64,000 bases of DNA from Amycolatopsis sp. NBRC 101858 (GCF_030269325.1 NZ_BSTD01000008.1:310001-374000), one strand, 5' to 3'. Numbered from the stretch's first letter, positions 32,551 to 44,523 are shown. Notes: generated by a model not told the origin, from the letters alone. Made by a program: numbers and translations.

Positions 32551-33911
32551 CGACGTTCGACGTCCTGAACCCCGCCACCGAGGAGGTGGTGCGGACCGTC
32601 CCGCTGACCAGCGCCGAGGAGACGGACGCGGCGATCGCCCGCGCCCAGGCGGCGTTCCCGGCGTGGCGCGACGTCACCCCCGGCGACCGCGCGCGGCTGC
32701 TGCGCCGTTTCGCCGACGCCGTCGAGGCTGACATCGAGAACCTCGCGCGGCTCGAGGTCGAGAACTCCGGGCACACCATCGGCAACGCCCGCTGGGAGGC
32801 GGGCAACGTCCGCGACGTGCTCAACTACTACTCCGCCGCGCCGGAACGCCTGATCGGCAAGCAGATCCCGGTCCCGGGCGGCATCAACGTCACCTTTCAG
32901 GAGCCCCTGGGCGTGGTCGGCGTGATCGTGCCGTGGAACTTCCCGATGCCGATCGCGGGCTGGGGCTTCGCGCCCGCGCTCGCCGCCGGCAACACCGTCG
33001 TCCTCAAGCCGGCCGAGCTGACGCCGCTCACCGCGATCCGGCTCGGCGAGCTGGCGCGCGAGGCGGGTATCCCGGAAGACGTCTTCCAGGTGCTGCCCGG
33101 CAAGGGATCCGTTGTGGGGCAACGGTTCGTGGACCACCCGGGCGTGCGGAAGGTCGTCTTCACCGGCTCCACCGAGGTCGGCAAGCAGATCATGGCCGGC
33201 TGCGCGGCCCAGGTGAAGCGCGTGACGCTGGAGCTGGGCGGCAAGAACGCGAACATCGTCTTCGCCGACTCCGACCTGGAGAAGGCCGCGGCGACCGCGC
33301 CCTACGGCGTCTTCGACAACGCGGGCCAGGACTGCTGCGCCCGCTCGCTGATCCTGGTGCAGGCGAGTGTGTACGACCGCTTCATGGAGCTGCTCGAACC
33401 CGCGGTGCACGGCGTCGTCGTCGGCGACCCCGGCGACGAGAAGACCGAGATGGGCCCGCTGATCTCGGCCGCGCACCGCGAGAAGGTCGCTTCCTACGTC
33501 CCGGACGACGCGCCGGTCGCGTTCCGCGGCAGCGCGCCCACCGGGCCCGGGTACTGGTTCCCGCCGACCGTCCTCACCCCGCCCGACCTGCGGCACCCGG
33601 CCGCGGCGGACGAGGTCTTCGGCCCGGTCGTCGCCGTCGTGCCGTTCGCCGAAGAGGCCGACGCGATCCGGCTGGCCAACGCGACCGAGTACGGCCTGTC
33701 CGGGTCGATCTGGACCCGCGACGCCGGCCGCGCGTTCCGGGTGGCGCGTGGCGTCGAAGCCGGCAACCTGTCGGTCAACTCGCACTCTTCGGTGCGCTAC
33801 TGGACGCCGTTCGGCGGCTTCAAGCAGTCCGGCCTCGGCCGCGAGCTGGGCCCCGACGCCGCGGCGGCGTTCACCGAAACCAAGAACGTCTTTCTCAGCA
33901 CGGAGGAGTAA
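32547..33911 (+). CDS. NAD(P)-dependent aldehyde dehydrogenase
   Basis: This 454-residue ALDH has a complete catalytic set: PWNFPMPIAGW, LKPAELTPL, the Rossmann segment FTGSTEVGKQI, catalytic Glu in LELGGKNANIVF and the catalytic Cys in NAGQDCCARS. It also has PFGGFKQSGLGRELG near the end. It should oxidise the gamma-glutamylated aldehyde to the acid, the PuuC step. The ATG overlaps the hydrolase stop (ATGA) and the stop shares a base with the SDR start (TAATG). Confidence 0.93.
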   Translation: MTTFDVLNPATEEVVRTVPLTSAEETDAAIARAQAAFPAWRDVTPGDRARLLRRFADAVEADIENLARLEVENSGHTIGNARWEAGNVRDVLNYYSAAPERLIGKQIPVPGGINVTFQEPLGVVGVIVPWNFPMPIAGWGFAPALAAGNTVVLKPAELTPLTAIRLGELAREAGIPEDVFQVLPGKGSVVGQRFVDHPGVRKVVFTGSTEVGKQIMAGCAAQVKRVTLELGGKNANIVFADSDLEKAAATAPYGVFDNAGQDCCARSLILVQASVYDRFMELLEPAVHGVVVGDPGDEKTEMGPLISAAHREKVASYVPDDAPVAFRGSAPTGPGYWFPPTVLTPPDLRHPAAADEVFGPVVAVVPFAEEADAIRLANATEYGLSGSIWTRDAGRAFRVARGVEAGNLSVNSHSSVRYWTPFGGFKQSGLGRELGPDAAAAFTETKNVFLSTEE

Positions 33912-34678
33912 TGGTCCAGCGTTTCGAAGGCCGCGTCGCGGTCATCACCGGCGGCGCGAGCGGCATCGGGCTGGCCTCGGCCCGCCGCCTGGCGAGCGAA
34001 GGCGCGAAGGTCGTCATCGCGGACCTGACGCCGGCCGTGGGCAAGGCGGCCGCGGACGAGGTCGGCGGCGCGTTCATCCAGACCGACGTCACCGACGCAG
34101 AGCAGGTCGAGAACCTGTTCCACAGCACGGTCGAGCAGTTCGGCTCGGTCGACGTCGCGTTCAACAACGCCGGCATCTCCCCGCCGGAGGACGACTCCAT
34201 CCTGACCACCGGCATCGAGGCGTGGGAGCGGGTCCAGCGCGTCAACCTGACGTCGGTGTACCACTGCTGCAAGGCCGTCCTGCCGCACATGCAGCGCCAG
34301 GGTCGCGGGTCCATCATCAACACGGCGTCGTTCGTCGCGGTGATGGGCGCGGCGACGTCGCAGATCTCCTACACGGCGTCGAAGGGCGGCGTGCTGGCGA
34401 TGAGCCGCGAACTGGGCATCCAGTTCGCGCGGGAGAACATCCGCGTCAACGCGCTGTGCCCGGGACCGGTCAACACGCCGCTGCTCAAGGAGCTGTTCGC
34501 GAAGGACCCGGAACGCGCGGCGCGGCGGCTGGTGCACGTCCCGGTCGGCCGGTTCGCCGAGCCCGAGGAGATCGCGGCGGCGGTGGCCTTCCTGGCCAGC
34601 GACGACGCCAGCTTCATCACGGCGTCCCAGTTCCTGGTCGACGGCGGCATCTCCGGCGCGTACGTCACCCCGCTCTAA
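33911..34678 (+). CDS. SDR family oxidoreductase
   Basis: This 255-residue classical short-chain dehydrogenase has the cofactor motif TGGASGIG, NNAG, the catalytic YTASK with Ser in NTASF upstream, and PGPVNTP. A D at the end of beta-2 (VIADLT) favours NAD(H). As the last gene of the glutamylation operon it is the best candidate for oxidising an alcohol on the glutamylated substrate, since no amine oxidase (PuuB) is present. A fatty-acid type reductase role cannot be excluded. Confidence 0.9.
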   Translation: MVQRFEGRVAVITGGASGIGLASARRLASEGAKVVIADLTPAVGKAAADEVGGAFIQTDVTDAEQVENLFHSTVEQFGSVDVAFNNAGISPPEDDSILTTGIEAWERVQRVNLTSVYHCCKAVLPHMQRQGRGSIINTASFVAVMGAATSQISYTASKGGVLAMSRELGIQFARENIRVNALCPGPVNTPLLKELFAKDPERAARRLVHVPVGRFAEPEEIAAAVAFLASDDASFITASQFLVDGGISGAYVTPL

Positions 34679-34872
34679 CGCTTGGTCGGTTTCTTGACGC
34701 CGTAGACCTCCCGCAGGTAGTTCCAGGCGGCGTTGAGCTTCTTGCGCTCTTCGGAGACGAGCCGTTCGCGGCGCCGCAGCACGCGCACGGCGATCTCGGA
34801 GGCGAGGAAGGCACCGGCGGCGAAGGTCAGGACGCCGACGATCAGGGTCAGGGCGATGACGGTGGTGGTCAT
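34675..34872 (-). CDS. small single-pass membrane protein
   Basis: This 65-residue protein has one N-terminal transmembrane helix (VIALTLIVGVLTFAAGAFLASEIAV) followed by a strongly basic tail (RRRERLVSEERKKLNAAWNYL, ending KKPTKR). I do not recognise a family. The codon use is normal for the region. It is convergent with the SDR gene and the two stop codons overlap by four bases. The ATG is at 34872. Confidence 0.65.
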   Translation of the reverse strand: MTTTVIALTLIVGVLTFAAGAFLASEIAVRVLRRRERLVSEERKKLNAAWNYLREVYGVKKPTKR

Positions 34873-34913
34873 GGTGACCAGCGTCGATGCCGGATGGGCG
34901 ATTCGTCCCTGCG

Positions 34914-34940
34914 CAAAGCTAGCGGGTTTCGTTAGCTTTG
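34914..34940 (+). promoter_or_regulatory. inverted repeat before an HTH regulator gene
   Basis: CAAAGCTA (34914-34921) and TAGCTTTG (34933-34940) are perfect 8-bp inverted copies separated by 11 bases, ending four bases before the GTG start at 34945. It could be an autoregulatory operator or a hairpin that masks the start. Confidence 0.55.
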
Positions 34941-34944
34941 TGAG

Positions 34945-36237
34945 GTGACGCACTGGCGCGCCGACGAGTGGGCGGAAGCGGTCCGGGCCGGGATCCGGTC
35001 GCGCGGGCTCTCCCTGGACGAGGCCGCGAGACGCATCGGCGTTCCCACGTCGACGCTGCGCAGCTGGATCGAGCACCGGCACGCGCCGAAGGTGACCGTC
35101 TTCGACCACTGGGCTCAGCTCGCCGAGGTCACCGGGCTCGGGGAGGCCGAGCTGCTGCGGGTCGCCGGCGTGCTGCCCGAGAGCCTCGCCAGCCCGGTGC
35201 ACGTGGCCCAGGCCGCGAAGGCGCTGCGGGAGGGCATCGACCAGGCCGGGCAGTTCCTCCGGCAGGCCACGGCGCTCGTCTACTCCTCGCCCGGCACGCA
35301 GGTGGCCAACCTGATCGCCGCGTCGCCGATCGACTGGGAGATGCGGATCCGCTCCGCGACCCGCGGCGACGAGGTCCGCGTCACCTACCACCACTACGTC
35401 GGCGTCGTGGCGCCCCGGGACTTCCCGCACGACGACGCCGAGGTGCGCCGGATCCTCGAGCACGACGTCCTCGGTGAACTGTGGCGCCCGCTCGGGCTCT
35501 ACTGGCGCGTCGCCGAGGTGCACGACTGGCACGAGCCGCCGCGGCTGGTGATCCAGGTGCCCGAGCAGGAGGCGACGCGCCCGCCCGTGCCGGCGCCGGT
35601 CGTCGCCGCGCCGCCGGTCGTGGTGCTCTCGCCGATCTGGGGGTACGGCGAGCTGCTGGCGTCGCTGGTCGCCGACGGCCTCGGGTTCGGCAACGTCGAC
35701 TTCCGCTACTTCGGCCTCCCGGACGCGATGGCCGACCGCGTCCGGATCGCCGCCCGCGAGCTGGCCGAGCCCGCGCCGCGGCTGGTGCACTCGGTGCCGC
35801 CGATCATGCTGCTGCACGGCCTGGAGGTGCCCGACCTGACCGGCCGGCTCCCGGTCGTGGTCCGCTACGGCCCCCGCATGCGCGAGCGGGCAGCGCGTAT
35901 TTACCGCGAGCCGCTGCTCGAAGCGGGGTTCGCCGACCCGCTGGAGGGAGCGCGCGCGATCGAGGCGGCGGTCTCGGTCCCACCGGGTTGCGCGTACTAC
36001 GAGGTGACGCTCGCCGACGAGGACGTCTTCGACGGCGACCGTCCCTCGCTGGACCGCCTCAACGACGCGGTGGCGTGGTACGCCGAGCAGATCGTCGAGC
36101 AGGTGCTGCTGGAGGCCGGCCATCCGCCGGTGCCGCTGGGCGGGCCGCTGAAACGGCTGGTCCTGCCCTCCGGCCGGGTCCGCCGCCCGCCGACACTGGC
36201 CGGGAGCGTCGTGCGGCGGGTCGCGGCCGGGACCTGA
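34945..36237 (+). CDS. HTH regulator with large uncharacterised C-terminal region
   Basis: This 430-residue protein has an N-terminal XRE-type HTH (about residues 8-70: LSLDEAARRIGVPTSTLRSWIEHRHAPKVTVFDHWAQLAEVTGL). A middle region of about 130 residues contains YSSPGTQVANLIAASPIDWEM, and a Pro-rich linker (about 210-228) leads to a C-terminal alpha/beta-looking region starting VVVLSPIWGYGELL. That segment resembles the first strand of a nucleotide-binding fold, but it has no GK[ST] P-loop. I know no function for the C-terminal part. It is transcribed toward, but separately from, the glycine operon; its job is open. Confidence 0.75.
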   Translation: MTHWRADEWAEAVRAGIRSRGLSLDEAARRIGVPTSTLRSWIEHRHAPKVTVFDHWAQLAEVTGLGEAELLRVAGVLPESLASPVHVAQAAKALREGIDQAGQFLRQATALVYSSPGTQVANLIAASPIDWEMRIRSATRGDEVRVTYHHYVGVVAPRDFPHDDAEVRRILEHDVLGELWRPLGLYWRVAEVHDWHEPPRLVIQVPEQEATRPPVPAPVVAAPPVVVLSPIWGYGELLASLVADGLGFGNVDFRYFGLPDAMADRVRIAARELAEPAPRLVHSVPPIMLLHGLEVPDLTGRLPVVVRYGPRMRERAARIYREPLLEAGFADPLEGARAIEAAVSVPPGCAYYEVTLADEDVFDGDRPSLDRLNDAVAWYAEQIVEQVLLEAGHPPVPLGGPLKRLVLPSGRVRRPPTLAGSVVRRVAAGT

Positions 36238-36324
36238 TGTGGCGTTGCCCGTGTGAAGTAGACGGACCTCGGAGGCGGCAGGTACCGTAGCCGCCACAAC
36301 TGCAGATCGGGCCGTCGAGCCGAG

Positions 36325-36512
36325 GCGGGAGAGCCCTCACGAAGTCAGTGGGGCACCGAAGGAGCAAACTCCCCGGAATCTCTCAGGTATCCGCTACCGC
36401 TTCGTGCGAGGCCACTCTGGAAAGCAGGCGCACCCGCGCCTCACCCAAGGTGAAAGCCGTGCTCCGCACGGTGAAACTCTCAGGTGCCATGACAGAGGGG
36501 GAGTTCCCAGCG
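36325..36512 (+). ncRNA. tandem glycine riboswitch
   Basis: Two glycine aptamers lie in series. The first (about 36325-36423) shows GGGAGAGCCC, GGCACCGAAGGAGCAAAC, AATCTCTCAGGTA and CACTCTGG. The second (about 36413-36512) shows GGAAAGCAGG, CACCCAAGGTGAAAG, GTGAAACTCTCAGGT and GACAGAGGGGGAG. These are the conserved core elements of the class. It leads directly into gcvP and should activate the glycine cleavage operon when glycine is high. A possible promoter is TAGACG (36259-36264) and TACCGT (36283-36288). The last strand of the second aptamer contains GGGGGAG close to gcvP, so glycine could control translation as well as transcription. Confidence 0.95.
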
Positions 36513-36517
36513 CACCC

Positions 36518-39376
<2,859 letters not shown>

Positions 39377-39383
39377 TCCCGAC

Positions 39384-40475
39384 GTGTCGAAGGAAACCTC
39401 CCTCCACGGAGTCCACAAGGGACTCGGTGCGCTGTTCACCGACTTCGCCGGCTGGTCCATGCCGGTCCGCTACGCCAGCGAGCTGGCCGAGCACAAGGCG
39501 GTCCGCGAGGCGGCCGGGCTGTTCGACCTCTCGCACATGGCCGAAATCCACGTCACCGGCAAGCAGGCCGCCGACGTCCTGGACTTCGCGCTGGTCGGCA
39601 ACCTCACCGGGGTCAAGCCGGGCCGCGCGCGGTACACGATGATCTGCGACGCCTCCGGCGGCGTGCTGGACGACCTGGTGGTCTACCGGCTGGCCGACGA
39701 GCACTACCTGGTCGTCGCGAACGCGGGCAACGCGAAGGTCGTCGCGGACGCGCTGGCCGAGCGGGTCGCGGGCTTCGACGCGGTGGTCGACGACCGGTCC
39801 GAGACGACCGCGCTGATCGCCGTCCAGGGCCCGAACGCCGTCGCGATCCTCGGCGCCGTCACCGACGCCGACCTCGACGCGCTCAAGTACTACGCCAGCG
39901 TCCCGGCCGTCGTGAAGGGCCACGACGTCCTGCTCGCCCGCACCGGCTACACCGGCGAGGACGGCTTCGAGCTGTTCGTGAACGCCGACGAAGCCCCGGC
40001 GGTCTGGCGCATCCTGACCGAGGCGGGCGAGGGCCACGGCCTGGTCCCGGCCGGGCTCGCCTGCCGCGACACGCTGCGGCTGGAAGCCGGGATGCCGTTG
40101 TACGGCAACGAACTCACCCTCGACCAGAGCCCGTTCGAAGCCGGGCTCGGGCGCGTCGTCAAGTTCGAGAAGCCGGGCGACTTCGTCGGCCGCGCGGCAC
40201 TGGAAGAGCGGTCCAAGGCGGACGTCCCGCGCGTGCGGGTCGGGCTTCGCGGAGCGGGCCGGCGTGCGCCGCGGCACGGCTACAAGCTGCTGGCCGACGG
40301 CGCCGAGATCGGCGAGGTCACCAGCGGCGCGCTGTCGCCCACGCTGGGTTACCCGATCGCGATGGCGTACGTCGATCGGGCGTACGCCGAGCCCGGCACC
40401 GAGCTCTCCGTCGACATCCGGGGCAGGATCGAGCCCGTCGAGGTCGTCGCCCTGCCCTTCTACTCCCGCGCGTAA
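39384..40475 (+). CDS. gcvT: aminomethyltransferase, T-protein
   Basis: This 363-residue tetrahydrofolate-dependent enzyme takes the methylamine from lipoyl-GcvH, releasing ammonia and 5,10-methylene-THF. Typical segments are FTDFAGWSMPVRY, LFDLSHMAEIHVTG, ARTGYTGEDGFELF and GLACRDTLRLEAGMPLYGNEL. The GTG lies seven bases after the gcvP stop. It is the second gene of the riboswitch operon. Confidence 0.95.
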   Translation: MSKETSLHGVHKGLGALFTDFAGWSMPVRYASELAEHKAVREAAGLFDLSHMAEIHVTGKQAADVLDFALVGNLTGVKPGRARYTMICDASGGVLDDLVVYRLADEHYLVVANAGNAKVVADALAERVAGFDAVVDDRSETTALIAVQGPNAVAILGAVTDADLDALKYYASVPAVVKGHDVLLARTGYTGEDGFELFVNADEAPAVWRILTEAGEGHGLVPAGLACRDTLRLEAGMPLYGNELTLDQSPFEAGLGRVVKFEKPGDFVGRAALEERSKADVPRVRVGLRGAGRRAPRHGYKLLADGAEIGEVTSGALSPTLGYPIAMAYVDRAYAEPGTELSVDIRGRIEPVEVVALPFYSRA

Positions 40476-40487
40476 AGGACTTTCACC

Positions 40488-40865
40488 GTGAGCATCCCCG
40501 AGAACCTGAAGTACACCAAGGAACACGAGTGGCTGAACGTCGAGGACGGCGTCGCCACCGTCGGCATCACCGCCTTCGCCGCCGAGTCGCTCGGTGACAT
40601 CGTGTTCGTCCAGCTGCCCGACGCCGGCGCCACCGTGACCGCGGGCGAGGTGTTCGGCGAGGTCGAGTCGACCAAGTCGGTCAGCGAGCTGTACGCGCCC
40701 GTGTCCGGCGAGGTCGTCGAGGTGAACGAGGCCACATCGGACCGCCCCGAGGTCATCAACGAGGACCCGTACACGGAAGGCTGGCTGCTGAAGGTGCGTC
40801 TCTCCGGGGACGTGCCCGAACTGCTCGACGCCGCCGCGTACGCCGCGCTCACCCAGGAGAACTGA
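40488..40865 (+). CDS. gcvH: glycine cleavage system H-protein
   Basis: This 125-residue lipoyl carrier shuttles the aminomethyl group between P-, T- and L-proteins. The lipoylated residue is Lys63 in GEVESTKSVSELYAPVSGEV, and the C-terminal EDPYTEGWLLKVRL is conserved. The GTG start at 40488 follows AAAGGA. Its stop shares a base with the glyA ATG (TGATG). Confidence 0.96.
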   Translation: MSIPENLKYTKEHEWLNVEDGVATVGITAFAAESLGDIVFVQLPDAGATVTAGEVFGEVESTKSVSELYAPVSGEVVEVNEATSDRPEVINEDPYTEGWLLKVRLSGDVPELLDAAAYAALTQEN

Positions 40866-42139
40866 TGACGACCTTCGACGCCCACCTCGCCGACGTCGAC
40901 CCCGAGGTCGCGGCGGCCGTCGCCGACGAGCTCACCCGCCAGCAGTCCACCCTGGAGATGATCGCCTCCGAGAACTTCGCCCCGGTGGGCGTGCTCGAGG
41001 CGCAGGGTTCGGTGCTGACCAACAAGTACGCCGAGGGCTACCCCGGGCGTCGCTACTACGGCGGCTGCGAGCACGTCGACGTCGTCGAGCAACTCGCCAT
41101 CGACCGCGCGAAGGCGCTGTTCGGGGCCGAGCACGCCAACGTCCAGCCGCACTCGGGCGCGCAGGCCAACGCGGCCGCGATGTTCGCCGTGCTCAAGCCG
41201 GGCGACACGATCCTCGGCCTCGACCTGGCGCACGGCGGCCACCTGACGCACGGGATGAAGATCAATTTCTCGGGCAAGCTCTACAACGTCGTCGCCTACC
41301 ACGTCGACAAAGAGACCGGCATCGTCGACCTCGCCGAGATCGAGCGCCTGGCCGTCGAGCACCAGCCGAAGCTGATCATCGCCGGCTGGTCCGCCTACCC
41401 GCGTCAGCTCGACTTCGCCGAGTTCCGCCGCATCGCCGACCTCGTCGACGCTCGCCTGATGGTGGACATGGCGCACTTCGCCGGGCTGGTCGCGGCCGGG
41501 CTGCACCCGTCGCCGGTGCCGCACGCCGACATCGTCACCACGACCACGCACAAGACCCTCGGCGGCCCGCGCGGCGGCCTCATCCTGTCGCGGCAGGAGC
41601 TGGCGAAGAAGATCAACTCGGCCGTGTTCCCCGGTCAGCAGGGCGGGCCGCTGGAGCACGTCATAGCGGCCAAGGCCGTCGCGCTGAAGATCGCCGCGAG
41701 CGAGGAGTTCCGCGAGCGTCAGCAGCGGACTCTCGAGGGTTCGCGCATTCTGGCGTCGCGGCTGTCGCAGGACGACTGCTCGTCGGTGGGTGTCCGCGTG
41801 CTGACCGGCGGCACCGACGTCCACCTGGTGCTGGTCGACCTCGTCCAGTCCACTCTGGACGGACAGCAGGCCGAGGACCGGCTGCACGAGGTCGGCATCA
41901 CGGTCAACCGCAACGCCGTCCCGTTCGACCCGCGCCCGCCGATGATCACGTCGGGCCTGCGCATCGGCACGCCGGCGCTGGCCACCCGCGGTTTCCAGGC
42001 CGAGGACTTCGCCGAGGTCGCCGACGTCATCGCCGAGGCGCTGAAGCCGGACTTCGACGACGCCCTGCGGTCGAAGCTGCGCGACCGCGTCGAGGCGCTG
42101 GCCGCGAAGCACCCGTTGTACGCGGACCTTTCGCGATGA
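40865..42139 (+). CDS. glyA: serine hydroxymethyltransferase
   Basis: This 424-residue PLP enzyme interconverts serine and glycine with THF. Diagnostic segments are TLEMIASENFAP, NKYAEGYPGRRYYGGCE, VDMAHFAGLVAAG and the PLP-lysine TTTTHKTLGGPRGG. Inside this operon it can use the methylene-THF made by the cleavage system to build serine, which SdaA then deaminates. It overlaps lipA by four bases. A second glyA elsewhere in the genome would be usual for actinobacteria. Confidence 0.95.
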   Translation: MTTFDAHLADVDPEVAAAVADELTRQQSTLEMIASENFAPVGVLEAQGSVLTNKYAEGYPGRRYYGGCEHVDVVEQLAIDRAKALFGAEHANVQPHSGAQANAAAMFAVLKPGDTILGLDLAHGGHLTHGMKINFSGKLYNVVAYHVDKETGIVDLAEIERLAVEHQPKLIIAGWSAYPRQLDFAEFRRIADLVDARLMVDMAHFAGLVAAGLHPSPVPHADIVTTTTHKTLGGPRGGLILSRQELAKKINSAVFPGQQGGPLEHVIAAKAVALKIAASEEFRERQQRTLEGSRILASRLSQDDCSSVGVRVLTGGTDVHLVLVDLVQSTLDGQQAEDRLHEVGITVNRNAVPFDPRPPMITSGLRIGTPALATRGFQAEDFAEVADVIAEALKPDFDDALRSKLRDRVEALAAKHPLYADLSR

Positions 42140-43137
42140 GCGCGCTGCCCGAGGGGCGGAAGCTGCTGCGGCTCGAGGTCCGCAACAGTGAGACGCCGAT
42201 CGAGAAGAAGCCGCCGTGGATCAAGACGCGGGTGCGGATGGGGCCGGAGTTCACCGAACTCAAGGGCCTCGTGCGCCGTGAAGGCTTGCACACCGTCTGC
42301 GAAGAGGCGGGTTGTCCCAACATCTACGAATGCTGGGAAGACCGCGAAGCCACGTTCCTCATCGGCGGCGACCAATGCACCCGCCGGTGCGACTTCTGCC
42401 AGATCGACACGGGTAAGCCCGCCGCCCTCGACCGCACTGAGCCCCGCAAGGTCGCGGAGTCCGTGCAGGCGATGGGTCTGCGGTACTCGACGGTCACCGG
42501 TGTCGCCCGGGATGACCTCGAGGACGGCGGTGCCTGGCTGTATGCGGAGACCGTCCGTCAGATTCACGATTTGAACCCGGGTACCGGTGTCGAGTTGTTG
42601 ATCCCGGACTTCAACGCCGATCCGGCGCAGCTGGCCGAGGTGTTCGGGTCGCGGCCGGAGGTGTTGGCGCACAACGTGGAGACGGTGCCGCGGATCTTCA
42701 AGCGGATCCGTCCCGGGTTCCGGTACGCGCGTTCGCTCGAGGTCATCACGGCTGCACGTGAAGCGGGCCTGGTGACGAAGTCCAACCTCATCCTGGGCAT
42801 GGGGGAGACGCCGGACGAGGTGGCGCCCGCGATGCAGGACCTGGTGGACGCGGGGTGCGAGATCTTGACGATCACGCAGTACCTGCGTCCCTCGCCGCGG
42901 CACCACCCGGTCGATCGCTGGGTGAAGCCGGAGGAGTTCGTCGAGCACTCCAAGGCCGCCGAAGCGATGGGCTTCGCCGGTGTGATGGCCGGGCCGCTGG
43001 TGCGGTCGTCCTACCGCGCGGGACGGCTGTACGCGCAGACCAAGGGCTACCGTGGGGAGGAGCTGCCGGAGAACCTGCGGCACCTCGCCGACCAGGGCCC
43101 GGCCGCGCAAGAAGCCAGCTCCCTGCTGGCGCGATAG
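42136..43137 (+). CDS. lipA: lipoyl synthase
   Basis: This 333-residue radical-SAM enzyme inserts two sulfurs into octanoyl chains on lipoyl proteins. Both iron-sulfur clusters are visible: auxiliary CEEAGCPNIYEC and radical-SAM CTRRCDFC, plus the C-terminal RSSYRAG. Placement directly behind gcvH means the operon can activate its own carrier protein. No lipB is present, so octanoyl transfer must come from elsewhere. It may be a second lipA copy dedicated to GcvH. Confidence 0.95.
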   Translation: MSALPEGRKLLRLEVRNSETPIEKKPPWIKTRVRMGPEFTELKGLVRREGLHTVCEEAGCPNIYECWEDREATFLIGGDQCTRRCDFCQIDTGKPAALDRTEPRKVAESVQAMGLRYSTVTGVARDDLEDGGAWLYAETVRQIHDLNPGTGVELLIPDFNADPAQLAEVFGSRPEVLAHNVETVPRIFKRIRPGFRYARSLEVITAAREAGLVTKSNLILGMGETPDEVAPAMQDLVDAGCEILTITQYLRPSPRHHPVDRWVKPEEFVEHSKAAEAMGFAGVMAGPLVRSSYRAGRLYAQTKGYRGEELPENLRHLADQGPAAQEASSLLAR

Positions 43138-43151
43138 GAAGGGGCGGATCA

Positions 43152-44519
43152 ATGGCGATCAGCGTCTTCGACCTGTTTTCCATCGGCATCGGCCCGTCGA
43201 GCTCCCACACCGTCGGGCCGATGCGGGCGGCCCGGACCTTTGTGGACGGACTCGGCGACGACCTCGGCTCGGTGTCCCGCCTCCAGGCCGAGCTGTTCGG
43301 CTCGCTCGGCGCGACCGGGTTCGGCCACGGCAGCGACAAAGCCGTCCTCCTCGGGCTTTCCGGCGAACGTCCCGAAGCGATCGACACGGACGTCGTGCCC
43401 GGGCGCATCGCGGAGATCCGCGAGTCCGGGCGGTTGCTGCTGGCCGGCACGCACGAGATCGCGTTCGACGAGGACAACGACCTCACCATGCACCGCCGCA
43501 AGTCGTTGCCGGCGCACCCGAACGGCATGGTGTTCCGGGCGTTCGACGCGTCCGGTTCGCTGCTGCGCGAGCGCACGTACTACTCGGTGGGCGGCGGTTT
43601 CGTCCGCGACGAGTCGTACGAGACCGACACGGTGTTCGTCGAGGACTCGACGCCGGTGCCGTACCCGTTCCGCACCGGCGCGGACCTGCTCGGGCACTGC
43701 GCGTCGACCGGGCTGCCGATCAGCGAGATCATGATGGCGAACGAGCTGTCCTGGCGTTCGCGCGACGAGGTCCGGGCCGGGCTGCTGGACATCTGGGCGG
43801 TCATGGCGGAGTGCGTCCGCAACGGCTGCACGCACGAAGGGGTCCTGCCGGGCGGGCTGAAGGTGCCGCGGCGCGCGAAGGCGTTGCACGAGAAGCTCCT
43901 GGCCGAGGACGGCGCGGACGACCCGCTGTACGCGATGGACTGGGTCAGCTTGTACGCGCTGGCGGTGAACGAGGAGAACGCCGCGGGCGGGCGCGTGGTC
44001 ACGGCGCCGACCAACGGCGCGGCGGGGATCATCCCGGCGGTGCTGCACTACTACCAGCGGTTCATCCGGCATTCGACGGACGACGGCATCGTGACGTTCA
44101 TGCTCACGGCGGCCGCGATCGGCTCGATCCTCAAGCAGACGGGCTCGATCTCGGGAGCGGAGGTCGGCTGCCAGGGCGAGGTCGGTTCGGCGTCGGCGAT
44201 GGCGGCGGCGGGGCTGACGGAGGTGCTGGGTGGCTCGCCGGCCCAGGTGGAGAACGCGGCGGAGATCGGGGTGGAGCACCACCTCGGCCTGACGTGCGAC
44301 CCGGTGGGCGGGCTGGTCCAGATCCCGTGCATCGAGCGCAACGCGGTGGGCGCGTCGAAGGCGATCCACGCGGCCCGCATGGCGATGCGGGGGGACGGCA
44401 GCCACGTGGTGACGCTGGACAAGGCGATCAAGACGATGCGCGAGACGGGCGCGGACATGAGCGTGAAGTACAAGGAGACGGCCCGCGGCGGCTTGGCGGT
44501 GAACGTCATCGAGTGCTGA
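43152..44519 (+). CDS. sdaA: L-serine ammonia-lyase (dehydratase), iron-sulfur type
   Basis: This 455-residue single-chain enzyme converts L-serine to pyruvate and ammonia. N-terminal beta domain: SVFDLFSIGIGPSSSHTVGPMRAA. The C-terminal alpha domain has APTNGAAGIIPAVLHYY, GCQGEVGSASAMAAAG, LTCDPVGGLVQIPCIERN and the Cys near the C-terminus, which bind the 4Fe-4S cluster. Lying 14 bases after lipA, it ends the operon and drains serine made by GlyA into central metabolism. Confidence 0.95.
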   Translation: MAISVFDLFSIGIGPSSSHTVGPMRAARTFVDGLGDDLGSVSRLQAELFGSLGATGFGHGSDKAVLLGLSGERPEAIDTDVVPGRIAEIRESGRLLLAGTHEIAFDEDNDLTMHRRKSLPAHPNGMVFRAFDASGSLLRERTYYSVGGGFVRDESYETDTVFVEDSTPVPYPFRTGADLLGHCASTGLPISEIMMANELSWRSRDEVRAGLLDIWAVMAECVRNGCTHEGVLPGGLKVPRRAKALHEKLLAEDGADDPLYAMDWVSLYALAVNEENAAGGRVVTAPTNGAAGIIPAVLHYYQRFIRHSTDDGIVTFMLTAAAIGSILKQTGSISGAEVGCQGEVGSASAMAAAGLTEVLGGSPAQVENAAEIGVEHHLGLTCDPVGGLVQIPCIERNAVGASKAIHAARMAMRGDGSHVVTLDKAIKTMRETGADMSVKYKETARGGLAVNVIEC

Positions 44520-44523
44520 CGGC

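Noticed and set aside
36404..36517. Start of gcvP inside the riboswitch
   Set aside because: The added residues are encoded by aptamer sequence and have no counterpart in P-proteins.
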